DNA of 64,000 bases from Flavobacterium sp. (GCF_027531705.1 NZ_JAPZSP010000034.1:1-64000); one strand, 5' to 3'. Counted from the stretch's first letter, positions 33,398 through 43,185 are shown. The notes: a model not told the origin generated them from the sequence alone. A program made the numbers and translations.

Positions 33398-35785
33398 TTA
33401 TTTTTTTGGAATAAAAACCAACTTTGTAGAAGTCGCAATAATTTCCTTTTTATTCATCTTCATTTTTCTGAATTTTCCTTGAGCAAACATTTCGGCTTGA
33501 TCTTTATAATGTGGGCTTGTTGGAACTCCAGATTGACCTGTTGGCAAAATACTTACACTGTTTTCTACATCAGAAAAATCGATAATTCTTCTAGTTGATG
33601 GACCAGCCATTACTTTATAAATTCCATCTTCAGTCATTGGAAAAATTAAATTGTTGATTACTTCATTCGTGCCGTCAACTTCATAAGTTCCAACATTGAA
33701 ATAACCTCTTAAGGCCTCGACTTTTCCTAACGGATGTTGGTGTTCGAGAGTGTGAACTTTATTCCATGTCCAAGCAGAAACATCAGTTCCTAATTGTTTT
33801 TCTAATGCGACAATTGCTTCTTTGAACGATTGGTTTAGAATTTCTTTTCGCGTTTCTTTTTTGTCTTTTGTCTCCAAATTATCCCACCAAGGCGAAGTTT
33901 CATTTTGACTTTGACTAGCAATAGTTTGTTTCATAATATGTGTTCCCAAGAGTGCATTGAAATTGTCTTTTCCTAATTCATCTTGAAAAGTATTTTTCAA
34001 ATAACAGAAAAGCCATTTCGTATAAATAGTAGGTGCAATTTCGGTTTTATCATTGGAACCATTCCATTTTTTTAAGATTTCAAATGCGGTTTTTTCATTT
34101 GAATTTGTAGTTTTTTCATCAATTGTAGTTAACCAATTTGCAACCACACTTGGCGTTACTGACGAAGTGTTATCCAAAATCATTTTTTGAACATCAGTCG
34201 AAGTCCAATCATTTTTTGGAGCTAACAAACTTTCAATTCTTTTAGCTCTATCTTGGGGTAAATAATAACCTGGATACAAATAATTATCAATTGCTTCTGT
34301 TTGATTGTTAGAAGAATAAACGTAATTCCAAGTTGGATTTATTGCAGAAGGATTTTTTGAAAATGGCAAAAACTCTTTTTTATCATCAATCCCATTCGCA
34401 CCATTCATGATGAAATTTGCATTTACAGATTTATCTAATTTGTATAATTTTCCTGAAGTTATCCAAGCAATATTATTTTGAGCATCACCATACATAACAT
34501 TCAAACCCGGCGCATGAATAAGCGAAACACCATTATAAAAATCATTCACATTTTTAGAATGAGACAATGCATGAACTGCTTGTAAAATTTGATTTTTTTG
34601 TTGCGTGTAAATCCATGACATTGCAATAGGTTTTTGTGAAGATAAAGTTGTCAATAAACCATTCATAATTGGCCCATGAATTGATTCTTTTATGTTTAAA
34701 GTTACCGAAATACTATCTTTGACTTTGATGATTTTCTTGCGAATAGTATAATTTTTAAAACCATCAACTGTTTTATATTGATTGGTGTTTTCAGGATTTT
34801 CTTCTTCTTGAAAAAGATCTAAATCGTCGTTTTCAAACATGGTTAATCCATAAGCGTAATTTCGGTTATGACCTAAAAGCGGGAATGGTGTTCCTGCTAA
34901 ATAATAGCCATATATTTCATAATCTGGTGTTATGATATGTGCTTCGTACCATGTACAAGGTTGCGAAAAACCAATGTGCGGATCATTGGCGAAAATCACT
35001 TTTCCGTTTTTGGTTTTTTGAGCACCAATTACCCAACTATTGCTTCCTATAAATGGCGGAATAGGTGAGTTGTCTAACAAACTAGCAACCGATTTAGAAA
35101 TTTCGGTATAATCATTTGACTTTCCTTTGTAGCTTTTAAGTTGTGTTTTTCCGAGCGAACCATCAATTCCAAAATCTTTTAGATAATCAATTCCAAATTT
35201 ATCGCGAATGTCAGTTAATAATGGATCGGTTTTTTGTGCCATAGCAAAACTGAATGACATATATCCAAAAATATTGTAAACGTCTTTTAAAGTATATTTC
35301 TCTTTTTCAACACCTACTAATTCAAATTCTAAAGGCGTCTTCCCGTTTTCTATAAATTGATTAATTCCGTCAAGATAGGCGTTGGCTAGTATGTATGTTT
35401 CTGAGCTTTTATCTAATTCCGCAATTGTTTTTTCTGAGTTTTCATCGATTCCAATTCCAGCGAAAAATGTATCATTTGGTAATGCTTTTGAACCAAAAAG
35501 TTCGGATAATCTTCCTGGAGCAATTCGGCGAATTAGTTCCATTTGCCATAATCTGTCTTGCGCGTGAACGTAACCTAGAACGGTCAAAGCATCTTTTTGA
35601 GTATCGGCATAAATATGGGGAACTCCAAAATCATCGAAGTAAACGGTTGTGTTTTTACTAATGTTTTTTATAGCAACTTCACCATCATAACTTGGCTTTT
35701 TGTATTTGGTGTAACCAAAAATGGAAACTGCAATTAATGCAAATAAGGAAATAATTATAAAACTGATTTTTTTAAGCTTTTTCAT
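33398..35785 (-). CDS. Penicillin acylase-family N-terminal nucleophile hydrolase
   Basis: 795 residues from ATG 35785 (MKKLKKISFIIISLF); the longer frame from 35827 adds residues before a good signal anchor. The alpha part contains TVYFDDFGVPHIYA and GYVHAQDRLWQME. The catalytic Ser near 246 sits in IGSNSWVIG, where autocleavage frees the beta chain. Family members hydrolyse amide bonds in beta-lactams or N-acyl-homoserine lactones. The substrate here is unknown. Probably membrane-anchored or periplasmic. Confidence 0.88.
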   Translation of the reverse strand: MKKLKKISFIIISLFALIAVSIFGYTKYKKPSYDGEVAIKNISKNTTVYFDDFGVPHIYADTQKDALTVLGYVHAQDRLWQMELIRRIAPGRLSELFGSKALPNDTFFAGIGIDENSEKTIAELDKSSETYILANAYLDGINQFIENGKTPLEFELVGVEKEKYTLKDVYNIFGYMSFSFAMAQKTDPLLTDIRDKFGIDYLKDFGIDGSLGKTQLKSYKGKSNDYTEISKSVASLLDNSPIPPFIGSNSWVIGAQKTKNGKVIFANDPHIGFSQPCTWYEAHIITPDYEIYGYYLAGTPFPLLGHNRNYAYGLTMFENDDLDLFQEEENPENTNQYKTVDGFKNYTIRKKIIKVKDSISVTLNIKESIHGPIMNGLLTTLSSQKPIAMSWIYTQQKNQILQAVHALSHSKNVNDFYNGVSLIHAPGLNVMYGDAQNNIAWITSGKLYKLDKSVNANFIMNGANGIDDKKEFLPFSKNPSAINPTWNYVYSSNNQTEAIDNYLYPGYYLPQDRAKRIESLLAPKNDWTSTDVQKMILDNTSSVTPSVVANWLTTIDEKTTNSNEKTAFEILKKWNGSNDKTEIAPTIYTKWLFCYLKNTFQDELGKDNFNALLGTHIMKQTIASQSQNETSPWWDNLETKDKKETRKEILNQSFKEAIVALEKQLGTDVSAWTWNKVHTLEHQHPLGKVEALRGYFNVGTYEVDGTNEVINNLIFPMTEDGIYKVMAGPSTRRIIDFSDVENSVSILPTGQSGVPTSPHYKDQAEMFAQGKFRKMKMNKKEIIATSTKLVFIPKK

Positions 35786-35811
35786 TGGAATGGATTTGAA
35801 TTTCAAATATA

Positions 35812-35845
35812 AAAAAAGACGAACCAATTTGTTCGCCTTTTTAAC
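35812..35845 (-). terminator. Terminator after the agmatinase-like gene
   Basis: Minus-strand stem AAGGCGAAC / GTTCGTCTT with one G-U and a T run, between 35864 and the acylase gene. Confidence 0.75.
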
Positions 35846-35863
35846 TAAACTTTTTGTTTAAAA

Positions 35864-36952
35864 TTATTTTCTTGGAAACTCTATTTTTGTTCCAACATTC
35901 AGACCATTATTTTTAGCAAGAACTCCACACATGTGAAATAACATTCTTGCTCCTACATTTCCATCCCAATCGTCGTTTTCGCCTGGAGCAACTTCTACTA
36001 AATCGAAACCTATAATTTCTTTACCACTTTCGGCTAATTTGTTGAATAAATAGGTTGCTTGTTCAAATGAAAATCCGCCTGGAACTGGTGTTCCTGTGTT
36101 TGGGCAATACCATGGATACATTCCGTCAATATCAAATGAAATGCAAACTTTTTGTGGTAATGAAGCGATAATTGCATCGCATTGTTGTTGCCAAGTTTTG
36201 CCTTCGAAAGTTTCTTTTTTCAAATCAGAATCAGTGTGAACTAAAACTCTTCCGTTTTGTGATTTTACAACGTCCACTTCTTGTTCGCAGAAATCGCGAA
36301 TTCCGACTTGAACAATTTTAGAAATTTGTGGAATTTGTAACGCATTGTACATAATTGATGCATGCGAATAAGTAAAACCTTCGTAGGCAATACGCAAATC
36401 CATGTGCGCATCAAGATGTAAAATTCCGAAATTATCGTGTTTTGTTGCTAAAGCTTCGTAGTAACCAAGAGGTGTTGAATGGTCACCACCAAGAAGAACT
36501 ACTTTTTTACCTTGATTCATCCAATGTAAAATAGTTTCTTTAACTTCGGTGTGCAAGTCGCGACAAACTGCATTTATTTTATCCAAATCAGATTGCAAAG
36601 CTGGAATTTCAGCCACATTTTGACCGTCTTCTAAAGCTTCAATAATGGGTTGAGCCAGTGCTTTGTATTTATCTGAATTAGTTTTCCATGAATCTGGAAT
36701 TTCTGCATAATACATTCCGAGTTTCCACAATTCTGGAAAATCTTGATGATTCAAATCTACTTGAAAGGAAGCATCCAAAACAGCATCTGGACCTTCGGAT
36801 GCTCCAGCTCCATAACTTACGGTTACTTCCCAAGGCACAGGAATTATGATGATTTCTGATTGTTCTGATGAAAATGGTAATCCGAAAATAGTTGCATCTG
36901 CTAATCCTGGTTGTGAAGGATCGAAAGTATTTATTATTTCTTGTTTTGTCAT
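35864..36952 (-). CDS. Arginase/agmatinase-family ureohydrolase
   Basis: 362 residues. Mn-binding motifs in order: GGDHS (about 157), DAHMD (about 182-186) and SFDIDG (about 275). The N-terminal 45 residues (FDPSQPGLADATIFGLPF) are longer than in classical agmatinases, as is usual for the Bacteroidota branch. It hydrolyses a guanidino compound, releasing urea or formamide. The exact substrate (agmatine, formimidoylglutamate or other) is not clear. A separate transcript with a terminator. Confidence 0.85.
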   Translation of the reverse strand: MTKQEIINTFDPSQPGLADATIFGLPFSSEQSEIIIIPVPWEVTVSYGAGASEGPDAVLDASFQVDLNHQDFPELWKLGMYYAEIPDSWKTNSDKYKALAQPIIEALEDGQNVAEIPALQSDLDKINAVCRDLHTEVKETILHWMNQGKKVVLLGGDHSTPLGYYEALATKHDNFGILHLDAHMDLRIAYEGFTYSHASIMYNALQIPQISKIVQVGIRDFCEQEVDVVKSQNGRVLVHTDSDLKKETFEGKTWQQQCDAIIASLPQKVCISFDIDGMYPWYCPNTGTPVPGGFSFEQATYLFNKLAESGKEIIGFDLVEVAPGENDDWDGNVGARMLFHMCGVLAKNNGLNVGTKIEFPRK

Positions 36953-37025
36953 TTTGATAGTTTCAAAGTTTGAAAGCTACAAAGTTAGTGTTTAAAGTAA
37001 TTTTCTTCAAATGAAATTGATAAAT

Positions 37026-37164
37026 AAAGTTTACGCGAATTAGCACGAATTTACACGAATGAATTGTTTGCAATTTAGATTACACAAATTGTTATAGCCT
37101 TTGGCAAATTAGTGGAATTTATAAGAGTAGCATTTCGTGCTAATTTGGCTAATTCGTGTGGAAA
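37026..37164. repeat. Inverted microrepeat (CACGAATT type)
   Basis: Left part carries GAATTAGCACGAATTTACACG, right part the inverse GTGCTAATTTGGCTAATTCG. It fills most of the 304-base gap between two divergent genes. A TCATCTTTG word at about 37211-37219 may be the -7 box of the plus-strand gene. Confidence 0.6.
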
Positions 37165-37256
37165 ATCTACAATAGCTTAATATGATAATTGTCATCTTTT
37201 TTACAAGCTAAAAAAGTCATCTTTGACGATTACAATTATTAATAATTATTTTTGGT

Positions 37257-39068
37257 ATGAATAAAATAAATGCACATACTTTTCATATTCCAGTTATGGG
37301 ATTGGCATACACTATTGATAGTCCAATTCGTGTGGCTCACTATGGAATTTCATCAGTTGTTTCTATAACTGACGATGAAGTTATTGAAAAAATGAGAGCT
37401 TTTTACAGCGAAAAATTTGAACAACCTTATCAAGAAATTACACAGAAGTTTCACGATTATAGAGCCGAAAGAATTACACACTATTTGAATTTGGTTGACA
37501 CTATTGTTAAAGAAAAGTTTGAAAATTTCAAAAACGAATTGGCAGAAAGCAGAACTTCATTGGAGAAATATATTGCCATGTTACCAAACAAATCGGATTT
37601 GAAAAAAGGATTACAAAGTTTTATTGACGACGGAATTACCATAAAAGAAACTATCAAAAGTTATTTAGAACAACATCTTGCACCTGGTGATATTGATGTA
37701 AATATTATGACCAAAGTCGATAAAGATAATTTTGATAAAAACGATCAATTGCCAGTAGAATTCAATGATGCACACGCTGCACTTCGCGGATTTGCCAATA
37801 GTAATTTGACTTCATCTGTGGTTCTTTCTGCAGGAATGAATCCGAGATTGTACAGCTATTTTGAGAATTTTAAAGACTTTTTTCCAGATTTTAATGCTGA
37901 TTTGAAAAAGAAAATCATTTTGAAAGTTAGCGATTTCCGTTCAGCAATGATTCAAGGGAATTTCTTGGCTAAAAAAGGACTTTGGGTTTCAGAATACAGA
38001 ATCGAATCAGGTTTGAATTGCGGCGGACACGCTTTTGCAACTGATGGTTATTTGATGGGACCAATTTTGGAAGAATTCAAAGAAAAGAAAGATCAATTGG
38101 TTCAATCGGCTCATGATTTATTGGTGAAAGCTTTAGGACAAAAAGAAATGCCTATTCCAGAAAAACCATTAGCATTAAAAATCACAGCACAAGGTGGCGT
38201 TGGAACGGCTGAAGAACATGAATTTTTATTAGAAAATTATAATTTAGATTCGATAGGTTGGGGTTCACCGTTTTTATTGGTTCCAGAAGCAACTTCACTT
38301 GATAATGAAACTCGAGCTTTACTGGCAAATGCTAAAGAGGACGATTTTTATTTGAGTAATATTTCACCACTTGGTGTTCCGTTTAATTCGGTTAGAGGAA
38401 CTTCAAATGAGTATTGGAAACAAAAAAGAATTGACGAAAATAATGCTGGAAGTTCTTGTCCGAAACGATTATTGGCATTAAGTAAAGAGCACGATGACAA
38501 AGGTTTGTGCGTGGCTTCAAAAAAATATCAAGATATTAAATTGGAAGAGTTAGAAGCAAAAAAAGACGAAATTTCATCATCTGAATTTGAAAAAATAAAA
38601 AATAAAATTACTGATAAATCTTGTCTTTGCGTTGGATTAGTAAACGCCGCTTACTTAGAAAATGATATTAAAATAAAAGGGCAACAACAAGGAATTGTGA
38701 TTTGTCCTGGACCAAATTTGGCTTATTTTGACAGAGAAATTTCGTTGGCTGATATGGTAAAACATATTTATGGAAGTGCCAATGTAATGACCGATTCAAG
38801 CCGTCCAAATGTTTTTGTGAAAGAATTGAGAATGTATGTTGAGTATTTAAGAAACGAGATTTCTGATTACACTAATGAACTTTCGGCTGGTCAAATTAAA
38901 AAATGGAATTCGTTCAAGAATAATTTATTAGAAGGAATTAACTATTATCAAAACCTATTTGATACAACGGAATTCTTTAAAAATGAAAGAACTAAAATTC
39001 AGAATCAAATTGAACAATATCAATTGGAATTAAGAGAAATAGAAATTCCTAGTTTGGTTTTGGCTTAG
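37257..39068 (+). CDS. Conserved-looking 603-residue protein, family not recognised
   Basis: No signal peptide. Residues 60-170 are helical and charged. The centre has Gly-rich loops (SGLNCGGHAFATDGYLMG at about 257-274 and TAQGGVGTAEEHEF at about 315-328, then SIGWGSPFLLVPEA) that recall FMN-binding TIM barrels of the nitronate monooxygenase kind, but I cannot confirm this. A later cysteine-rich stretch (SSCPKR, GLCVAS, KSCLCVG) could bind a metal or Fe-S cluster. The last 60 residues are a coiled coil. Probably a cytosolic enzyme. It is monocistronic with a terminator. Confidence 0.72.
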   Translation: MNKINAHTFHIPVMGLAYTIDSPIRVAHYGISSVVSITDDEVIEKMRAFYSEKFEQPYQEITQKFHDYRAERITHYLNLVDTIVKEKFENFKNELAESRTSLEKYIAMLPNKSDLKKGLQSFIDDGITIKETIKSYLEQHLAPGDIDVNIMTKVDKDNFDKNDQLPVEFNDAHAALRGFANSNLTSSVVLSAGMNPRLYSYFENFKDFFPDFNADLKKKIILKVSDFRSAMIQGNFLAKKGLWVSEYRIESGLNCGGHAFATDGYLMGPILEEFKEKKDQLVQSAHDLLVKALGQKEMPIPEKPLALKITAQGGVGTAEEHEFLLENYNLDSIGWGSPFLLVPEATSLDNETRALLANAKEDDFYLSNISPLGVPFNSVRGTSNEYWKQKRIDENNAGSSCPKRLLALSKEHDDKGLCVASKKYQDIKLEELEAKKDEISSSEFEKIKNKITDKSCLCVGLVNAAYLENDIKIKGQQQGIVICPGPNLAYFDREISLADMVKHIYGSANVMTDSSRPNVFVKELRMYVEYLRNEISDYTNELSAGQIKKWNSFKNNLLEGINYYQNLFDTTEFFKNERTKIQNQIEQYQLELREIEIPSLVLA

Positions 39069-39109
39069 TTTTTTTGCCACGGATTTCACAGATTTTCACA
39101 GATTTAAAA

Positions 39110-39150
39110 GAGGAATCTCGTTACAGTTGTGGCGAGATTCCTTTTTTTTT
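39110..39150. terminator. Bidirectional terminator
   Basis: AGGAATCTCG / CGAGATTCCT hairpin with a T run on the plus strand and A-rich sequence before it, between the 603-residue gene and convergent kynU. A CACAGATT microrepeat lies at 39075-39104. Confidence 0.85.
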
Positions 39151-39161
39151 ATTTGAAATAG

Positions 39162-40439
39162 TTACCTATTTTCTATAATCCCTTGTTTTAATATCTGTCC
39201 AAAGTTGTACATATCTTCATACGATGTATATAACGGAACTGGAGCAAGACGAATTACGTTTGGTTCGCGCCAATCGGTTATGACACCATTACTCATTAAA
39301 TAGTCAAACAAACTTCGTCCTTCTCCATGAAGAAAAACAGATAATTGACAAGCTCTTTCTTCTTGATTTGATGGAGTAATTACTTCAAATGTACTGTCTA
39401 CTTCTTTGTCTATTTCGTGAAGAATGAATTCTAAATAAGATGTGATTTGATTTCGTTTTGCGATTAGTTTATCCATTCCAACTTCGGCAAATAGTTCTAC
39501 TGATGCTAAATATGGTGCTAAAGAAAGAATTGGTAAATTAGAAACTTGCCATCCATCAGCGCCATGAACTGGATCGAAAGTGGGTTCCATTTTGAAACGT
39601 CTTTCTTTGTTATGTCCCCACCAACCAGCGAATCTTGGTAAGTTGGAATGATGGTGTTTTTCGTGAACAAAACAACCCGAAGCATTTCCTGGTCCTGAAT
39701 TCATATATTTATACGAACACCAAGCAGCAAAATCTATATTCCAATCGTGGAGTTCTAATTTTATATTTCCAGCTGCGTGAGCTAGGTCAAAACCAACGTT
39801 TGCACCAACTTTATGCCCAGCTTCGGTGATGGTTTTCATGTCAAAAACTTGTCCAGTGTAATAGTTTACACCTCCAAATAATACTAAAGCCAATTCATCG
39901 CCGACTTCTTCAATTTTGGCTAAAATATCTTCTAGTCTAATGTTGTGTTCGCCTTCACGTCTTTTGATTTCGACTATTGCTTCTTTTGGGTCAAATCCGT
40001 GATGATTGACTTGCGATTGAAACATATATTGATCTGACGGAAATGCTTTTTCTTCGCAAATGATTTTGTAACGCGTTTTGGTTGGACGATAAAACGAAAC
40101 CATTAGCAAGTGTAAATTGATTGTTAATGTGTTCATTACGGCAACTTCTGAAGGTTTTGCCCCGACAATTTTGCTTAATGGTTCTGCAAAACGTTCTTGA
40201 TAATCCCACCAAGGTTTATCGGCATAAAAGTGACCTTCGACCGCTAGATTTGCCCAATCGTTCATTACTTCATCAACGTAGGTTTTGGCAGATTTTGGTT
40301 GTAAACCAAGTGAATTTCCTGTGAAGTAGATTACATCTTTTCCGTTGTGTTGTGGGAAAATGAATTGTTGTCTATATTTTTTTAATTCGTCTTGTGTGTC
40401 AAGTTGTTTTGCGAATTCAAGTGTGTTTTGAAATGTCAT
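39162..40439 (-). CDS. kynU: Kynureninase
   Basis: PLP enzyme of the fold-type I class, releasing alanine from (3-hydroxy)kynurenine. 425 residues: GNSLGLQPKSA near 42, EKAFPSDQY near 130, HAAGN near 220, the PLP lysine in CSYKYMNSGPG near 245, and WWGHNKERRFKMEP near 272. All match KynU. A 9-bp perfect hairpin (40467-40487) is in its 5' UTR. Confidence 0.95.
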   Translation of the reverse strand: MTFQNTLEFAKQLDTQDELKKYRQQFIFPQHNGKDVIYFTGNSLGLQPKSAKTYVDEVMNDWANLAVEGHFYADKPWWDYQERFAEPLSKIVGAKPSEVAVMNTLTINLHLLMVSFYRPTKTRYKIICEEKAFPSDQYMFQSQVNHHGFDPKEAIVEIKRREGEHNIRLEDILAKIEEVGDELALVLFGGVNYYTGQVFDMKTITEAGHKVGANVGFDLAHAAGNIKLELHDWNIDFAAWCSYKYMNSGPGNASGCFVHEKHHHSNLPRFAGWWGHNKERRFKMEPTFDPVHGADGWQVSNLPILSLAPYLASVELFAEVGMDKLIAKRNQITSYLEFILHEIDKEVDSTFEVITPSNQEERACQLSVFLHGEGRSLFDYLMSNGVITDWREPNVIRLAPVPLYTSYEDMYNFGQILKQGIIENR

Positions 40440-40466
40440 TGTGTGATTTGTTTGAAATTACGATAG

Positions 40467-40487
40467 AGACAAGGCGGTGCCTTGTCT
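40467..40487. repeat. Short perfect palindrome (AGACAAGGC-GGT-GCCTTGTCT)
   Basis: Nine-pair stem with a three-base loop, within the kynU 5' UTR. I recall similar AAGGC palindromes as dispersed repeats in flavobacteria, but only one copy is in this window. Confidence 0.55.
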
Positions 40488-40560
40488 GTACTGAATATTT
40501 TGTAAATATAAAGAAAAAAAGATGTTTTGAAAAAATGATTTTGTGTAAGACGACAACTGT

Positions 40561-40638
40561 CTAGCCCTGATTGGAGCGGCACCATGTAGAGCGTAAAGCA
40601 GGAAAATGGTTTATAGAAATGCCTGAAACATTCGCTCA
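40561..40638 (+). repeat. Flavobacterial dispersed element, copy 3
   Basis: Starts CTAGCCCTGATTGGAGCGGC, has AAAGCAGGAAAATGG and ends GAAACATTCGCTC, in the same order as copies 1 and 2. Confidence 0.65.
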
Positions 40639-40670
40639 AAAAAAAATCTCACCATTTCTGATGAGATTCT
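40638..40670 (-). terminator. Terminator of queA
   Basis: Minus-strand AATCTCA / TGAGATT stem followed by a run of nine T. Confidence 0.7.
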
Positions 40671-40680
40671 TATAGTAATG

Positions 40681-40708
40681 AGCACTTCGACTGCGCTCAA
40701 TGTGACAA
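40681..40708 (-). repeat. 28-nt dispersed palindromic repeat, copy 2
   Basis: Reverse complement of the element at 14477-14504 with one difference. Lies immediately 3' of queA. Confidence 0.75.
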
Positions 40709-40710
40709 AA

Positions 40711-41760
40711 TTATAGTATCAACATTGCGTCTCCGTAAGAATAGAATTTGTATCCTTCTTTGATAGCTTCTTCGTATGCTTTTTTCATTAAATCGTGTCC
40801 ACAGAAAGCAGAAATCATCATTAATAATGTTGATTTTGGTGTGTGAAAATTGGTTATCATACAATTAGCAATACTGAAATCGTGCGGAGGAAAAATAAAT
40901 TTATTTGTCCAGCCATCGTAAGTATTAAGTGTTCTTGCAGAAGAAACAGAACTTTCAATAGCACGCATAGAGGTTGTACCAACAGCGCAAATTCTTTTCT
41001 TTTTGATTTTTGCTTCGTTTACAATATCGCAAGCTTCTTGTGTGATTTTTAGTTCTTCAGAATCCATTTTGTGTTTAGACAAATCTTCTACTTCAACTGG
41101 ATTGAATGTTCCTAAACCTACGTGAAGAGTTACTTCGGCAAATTTTACACCTTTTATTTCTAATCTTTTTAGTAAATGTCTAGAAAAGTGTAAACCAGCA
41201 GTTGGAGCAGCAACAGCACCTTCTTCTTTGGCGTAGATTGTTTGGTAACGGTCGGCATCGTCTTCGTTTACCTCACGTGTTATATATTTTGGAATTGGAG
41301 TTTCACCAAGTTCTGTAAGTTTGTATCTGAATTCTTCATAAGAACCGTCGTATAAGAAGCGTAAAGTTCTACCGCGAGATGTGGTATTGTCGATTACTTC
41401 GGCTACTAATGAATCGTCATCGCCAAAATAAAGTTTGTTACCAATTCTGATTTTACGAGCTGGATCAACTAAAACATCCCATAAACGTTGTTCTGCGTTT
41501 AGTTCTCTTAACAAGAAGACTTCAATTCTTGCACCAGTTTTTTCTTTGTTACCATACATTCTTGCAGGGAAAACTTTGGTGTTGTTAAGAATAAGAACAT
41601 CTTCGTTATCGAAATAATTGATTAAGTCTTTAAACAATTTGTGTTCGATGGTTTTCTTTTCACGGTTGATAACCATTAAACGAGATTCGTCTCTGTTTTC
41701 AGCTGGAAATTCGGCAAGAAGTTCTTTTGGTAAATTAAAATTGAAGTGCGATAATTTCAT
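40711..41760 (-). CDS. queA: tRNA queuosine ribosyltransferase-isomerase
   Basis: Uses S-adenosylmethionine to add the cyclopentene precursor to preQ1 in tRNA. 349 residues, typical length. [15 protein letters not shown] near 55, [10 protein letters not shown] near 189 and [11 protein letters not shown] near 213 are clear QueA words. With queE at 60832 it shows that this organism makes queuosine. A GTTTAAA-type microrepeat lies upstream (41764-41911). Confidence 0.95.
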   Translation of the reverse strand: MKLSHFNFNLPKELLAEFPAENRDESRLMVINREKKTIEHKLFKDLINYFDNEDVLILNNTKVFPARMYGNKEKTGARIEVFLLRELNAEQRLWDVLVDPARKIRIGNKLYFGDDDSLVAEVIDNTTSRGRTLRFLYDGSYEEFRYKLTELGETPIPKYITREVNEDDADRYQTIYAKEEGAVAAPTAGLHFSRHLLKRLEIKGVKFAEVTLHVGLGTFNPVEVEDLSKHKMDSEELKITQEACDIVNEAKIKKKRICAVGTTSMRAIESSVSSARTLNTYDGWTNKFIFPPHDFSIANCMITNFHTPKSTLLMMISAFCGHDLMKKAYEEAIKEGYKFYSYGDAMLIL

Positions 41761-41763
41761 TAA

Positions 41764-41911
41764 AAAGAGTTTAAAGGTTTAAAGTTTAAAAGAAATTTCT
41801 AACTCTCAAACAAGTGTGCAAATATACGATTGTGAAATAGGCGTTGTCAAGTGTTTTGATGTTTATTTTGAAAAGTTTATGAGTTTAGAGGTTTAAGAGT
41901 TTAAAAGTTTA
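41764..41911. repeat. GTTTAAA-type microrepeats between queA and aroA
   Basis: Two blocks (41764-41792 and 41879-41911) of repeated GTTTAAAG/GTTTAGAG units. Confidence 0.55.
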
Positions 41912-41928
41912 CTGAAATAGTAAACAAT

Positions 41929-43185
41929 TTATATATCTGAAATCTTAAATCCAACCTTTTTCAAATCTTCCCAAAAAGTTGGATACGATTTAGAAACTAC
42001 TTCGGCATCTTCTATAATTAATGAAGTTTTAAGAGCTAATGGTGCAAATGCCATTGCCATTCGGTGATCTTGATAGGTTTTTATTGTTTTGTTTTCAAGA
42101 ATTTTTGAAGATGATTCTAATGTTAAACTATCGTTTGTAACCGAAATATTTGCTCCAAGTTTGGAAAGTTCTGTTTTTAGGGCTTCTAAACGGTCGGTTT
42201 CTTTTATTTTCAATGTGTGTAAACCTGTTAAATGGCAAGCAATTCCTAATCCGGAACACGTAACTGCAATTGTTTGGGCTATGTCTGGACAGTTGTTTAG
42301 GTTGTAGGTTTTAGGTTTTAGGTTGTGGGTTGTAAATTTTGATATTGTAATTGAATTATCTTTATTGAAAATAGTTTCAACTCCGAAATCTTTATAAATT
42401 TCTGGCAAAATGGAATCGCCTTGTAAACTGTTTTGCTTATAGCTTGATAATGTGATTTCTGTTCCAATTTTGGATAAAGCAACTATTGAAAACCAATAAG
42501 ATACTGATGACCAATCTGATTCTATAGTTAGGGTTGTAGGTTGTAGGTTATAGGTTGTAGATTGTACTGAAATTATGTTATTTGTAAAAGATGTTTCTAC
42601 GCCAATTTCATTTAGTAATGCCAAAGTCATTTTGATGTAAGGAATAGAAGTTATTTCGCCGTCAAGCGTTAGTTCTAATCCATTTTCAAGTTTTGGAGCA
42701 ATTAATAAAAGTGCTGAAATATATTGACTACTAACATTTGCTGGAAGTGAAACTTTGTTTTGCGTTAATTTCTTCCCTTTGATTTTTATAGGCGGAAAAC
42801 CCTCTTTTTCTTCATAATTAATTTCGGCACCAAGTTGTTGTAATGCTTCCACCAAAATCTTAATTGGACGTTCTTTCATTCGAGATGAACCAGTTAGAAC
42901 AACTTCTTTTCCTTCTTGAATGGCAAAAAAAGCGGTTAGAAAACGAATGGCTGTTCCTGCGTGGTGAACGTCTATTAGTTTCGGGTTGCGAGTTTCGGGT
43001 TGCGAGTTTTCTAGTGCTTTGGACATCACATCAGAATCATCTGAATTGGAGGTATTTCCTAGAATAATATTAGGATATAAAGCCTGCAACAATAACAATC
43101 GGTTGGTTTCTGACTTGGAACCTGTGATTGAAAGTTTCGAGTTTCGAGTTTCGAGTTTTGAAATATGTTTTAGAAGTAAATTCAC
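41929..43185 (-). CDS. aroA: 3-Phosphoshikimate 1-carboxyvinyltransferase (EPSP synthase) with repeat-derived insertions
   Basis: 418 residues. SITGSKSETNRLLLLQAL at about 19-36, HAGTAIRFLTAFF at 75-87, SRMKERPI at 101-108 and KETDRLEALKTEL at 328-340 define EPSP synthase of the shikimate pathway. Four stretches look like intergenic microrepeats read in frame: KLETRNSKL (10-18), SQPETRNPKL (61-70), STTYNLQPTT (209-218) and THNLKPKTYNLN (286-297). Their DNA is GAGTTTCGAGTTT-like or GTAGGTTGTAGGTT-like, the same units as between genes. They lie in loops ahead of conserved blocks, so the enzyme probably works. Confidence 0.92.
   Translation of the reverse strand: MNLLLKHISKLETRNSKLSITGSKSETNRLLLLQALYPNIILGNTSNSDDSDVMSKALENSQPETRNPKLIDVHHAGTAIRFLTAFFAIQEGKEVVLTGSSRMKERPIKILVEALQQLGAEINYEEKEGFPPIKIKGKKLTQNKVSLPANVSSQYISALLLIAPKLENGLELTLDGEITSIPYIKMTLALLNEIGVETSFTNNIISVQSTTYNLQPTTLTIESDWSSVSYWFSIVALSKIGTEITLSSYKQNSLQGDSILPEIYKDFGVETIFNKDNSITISKFTTHNLKPKTYNLNNCPDIAQTIAVTCSGLGIACHLTGLHTLKIKETDRLEALKTELSKLGANISVTNDSLTLESSSKILENKTIKTYQDHRMAMAFAPLALKTSLIIEDAEVVSKSYPTFWEDLKKVGFKISDI

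Noticed and set aside
40436..40639. 67-residue minus-strand frame
   Set aside because: Consists of a palindrome and a dispersed element; no coding signal.
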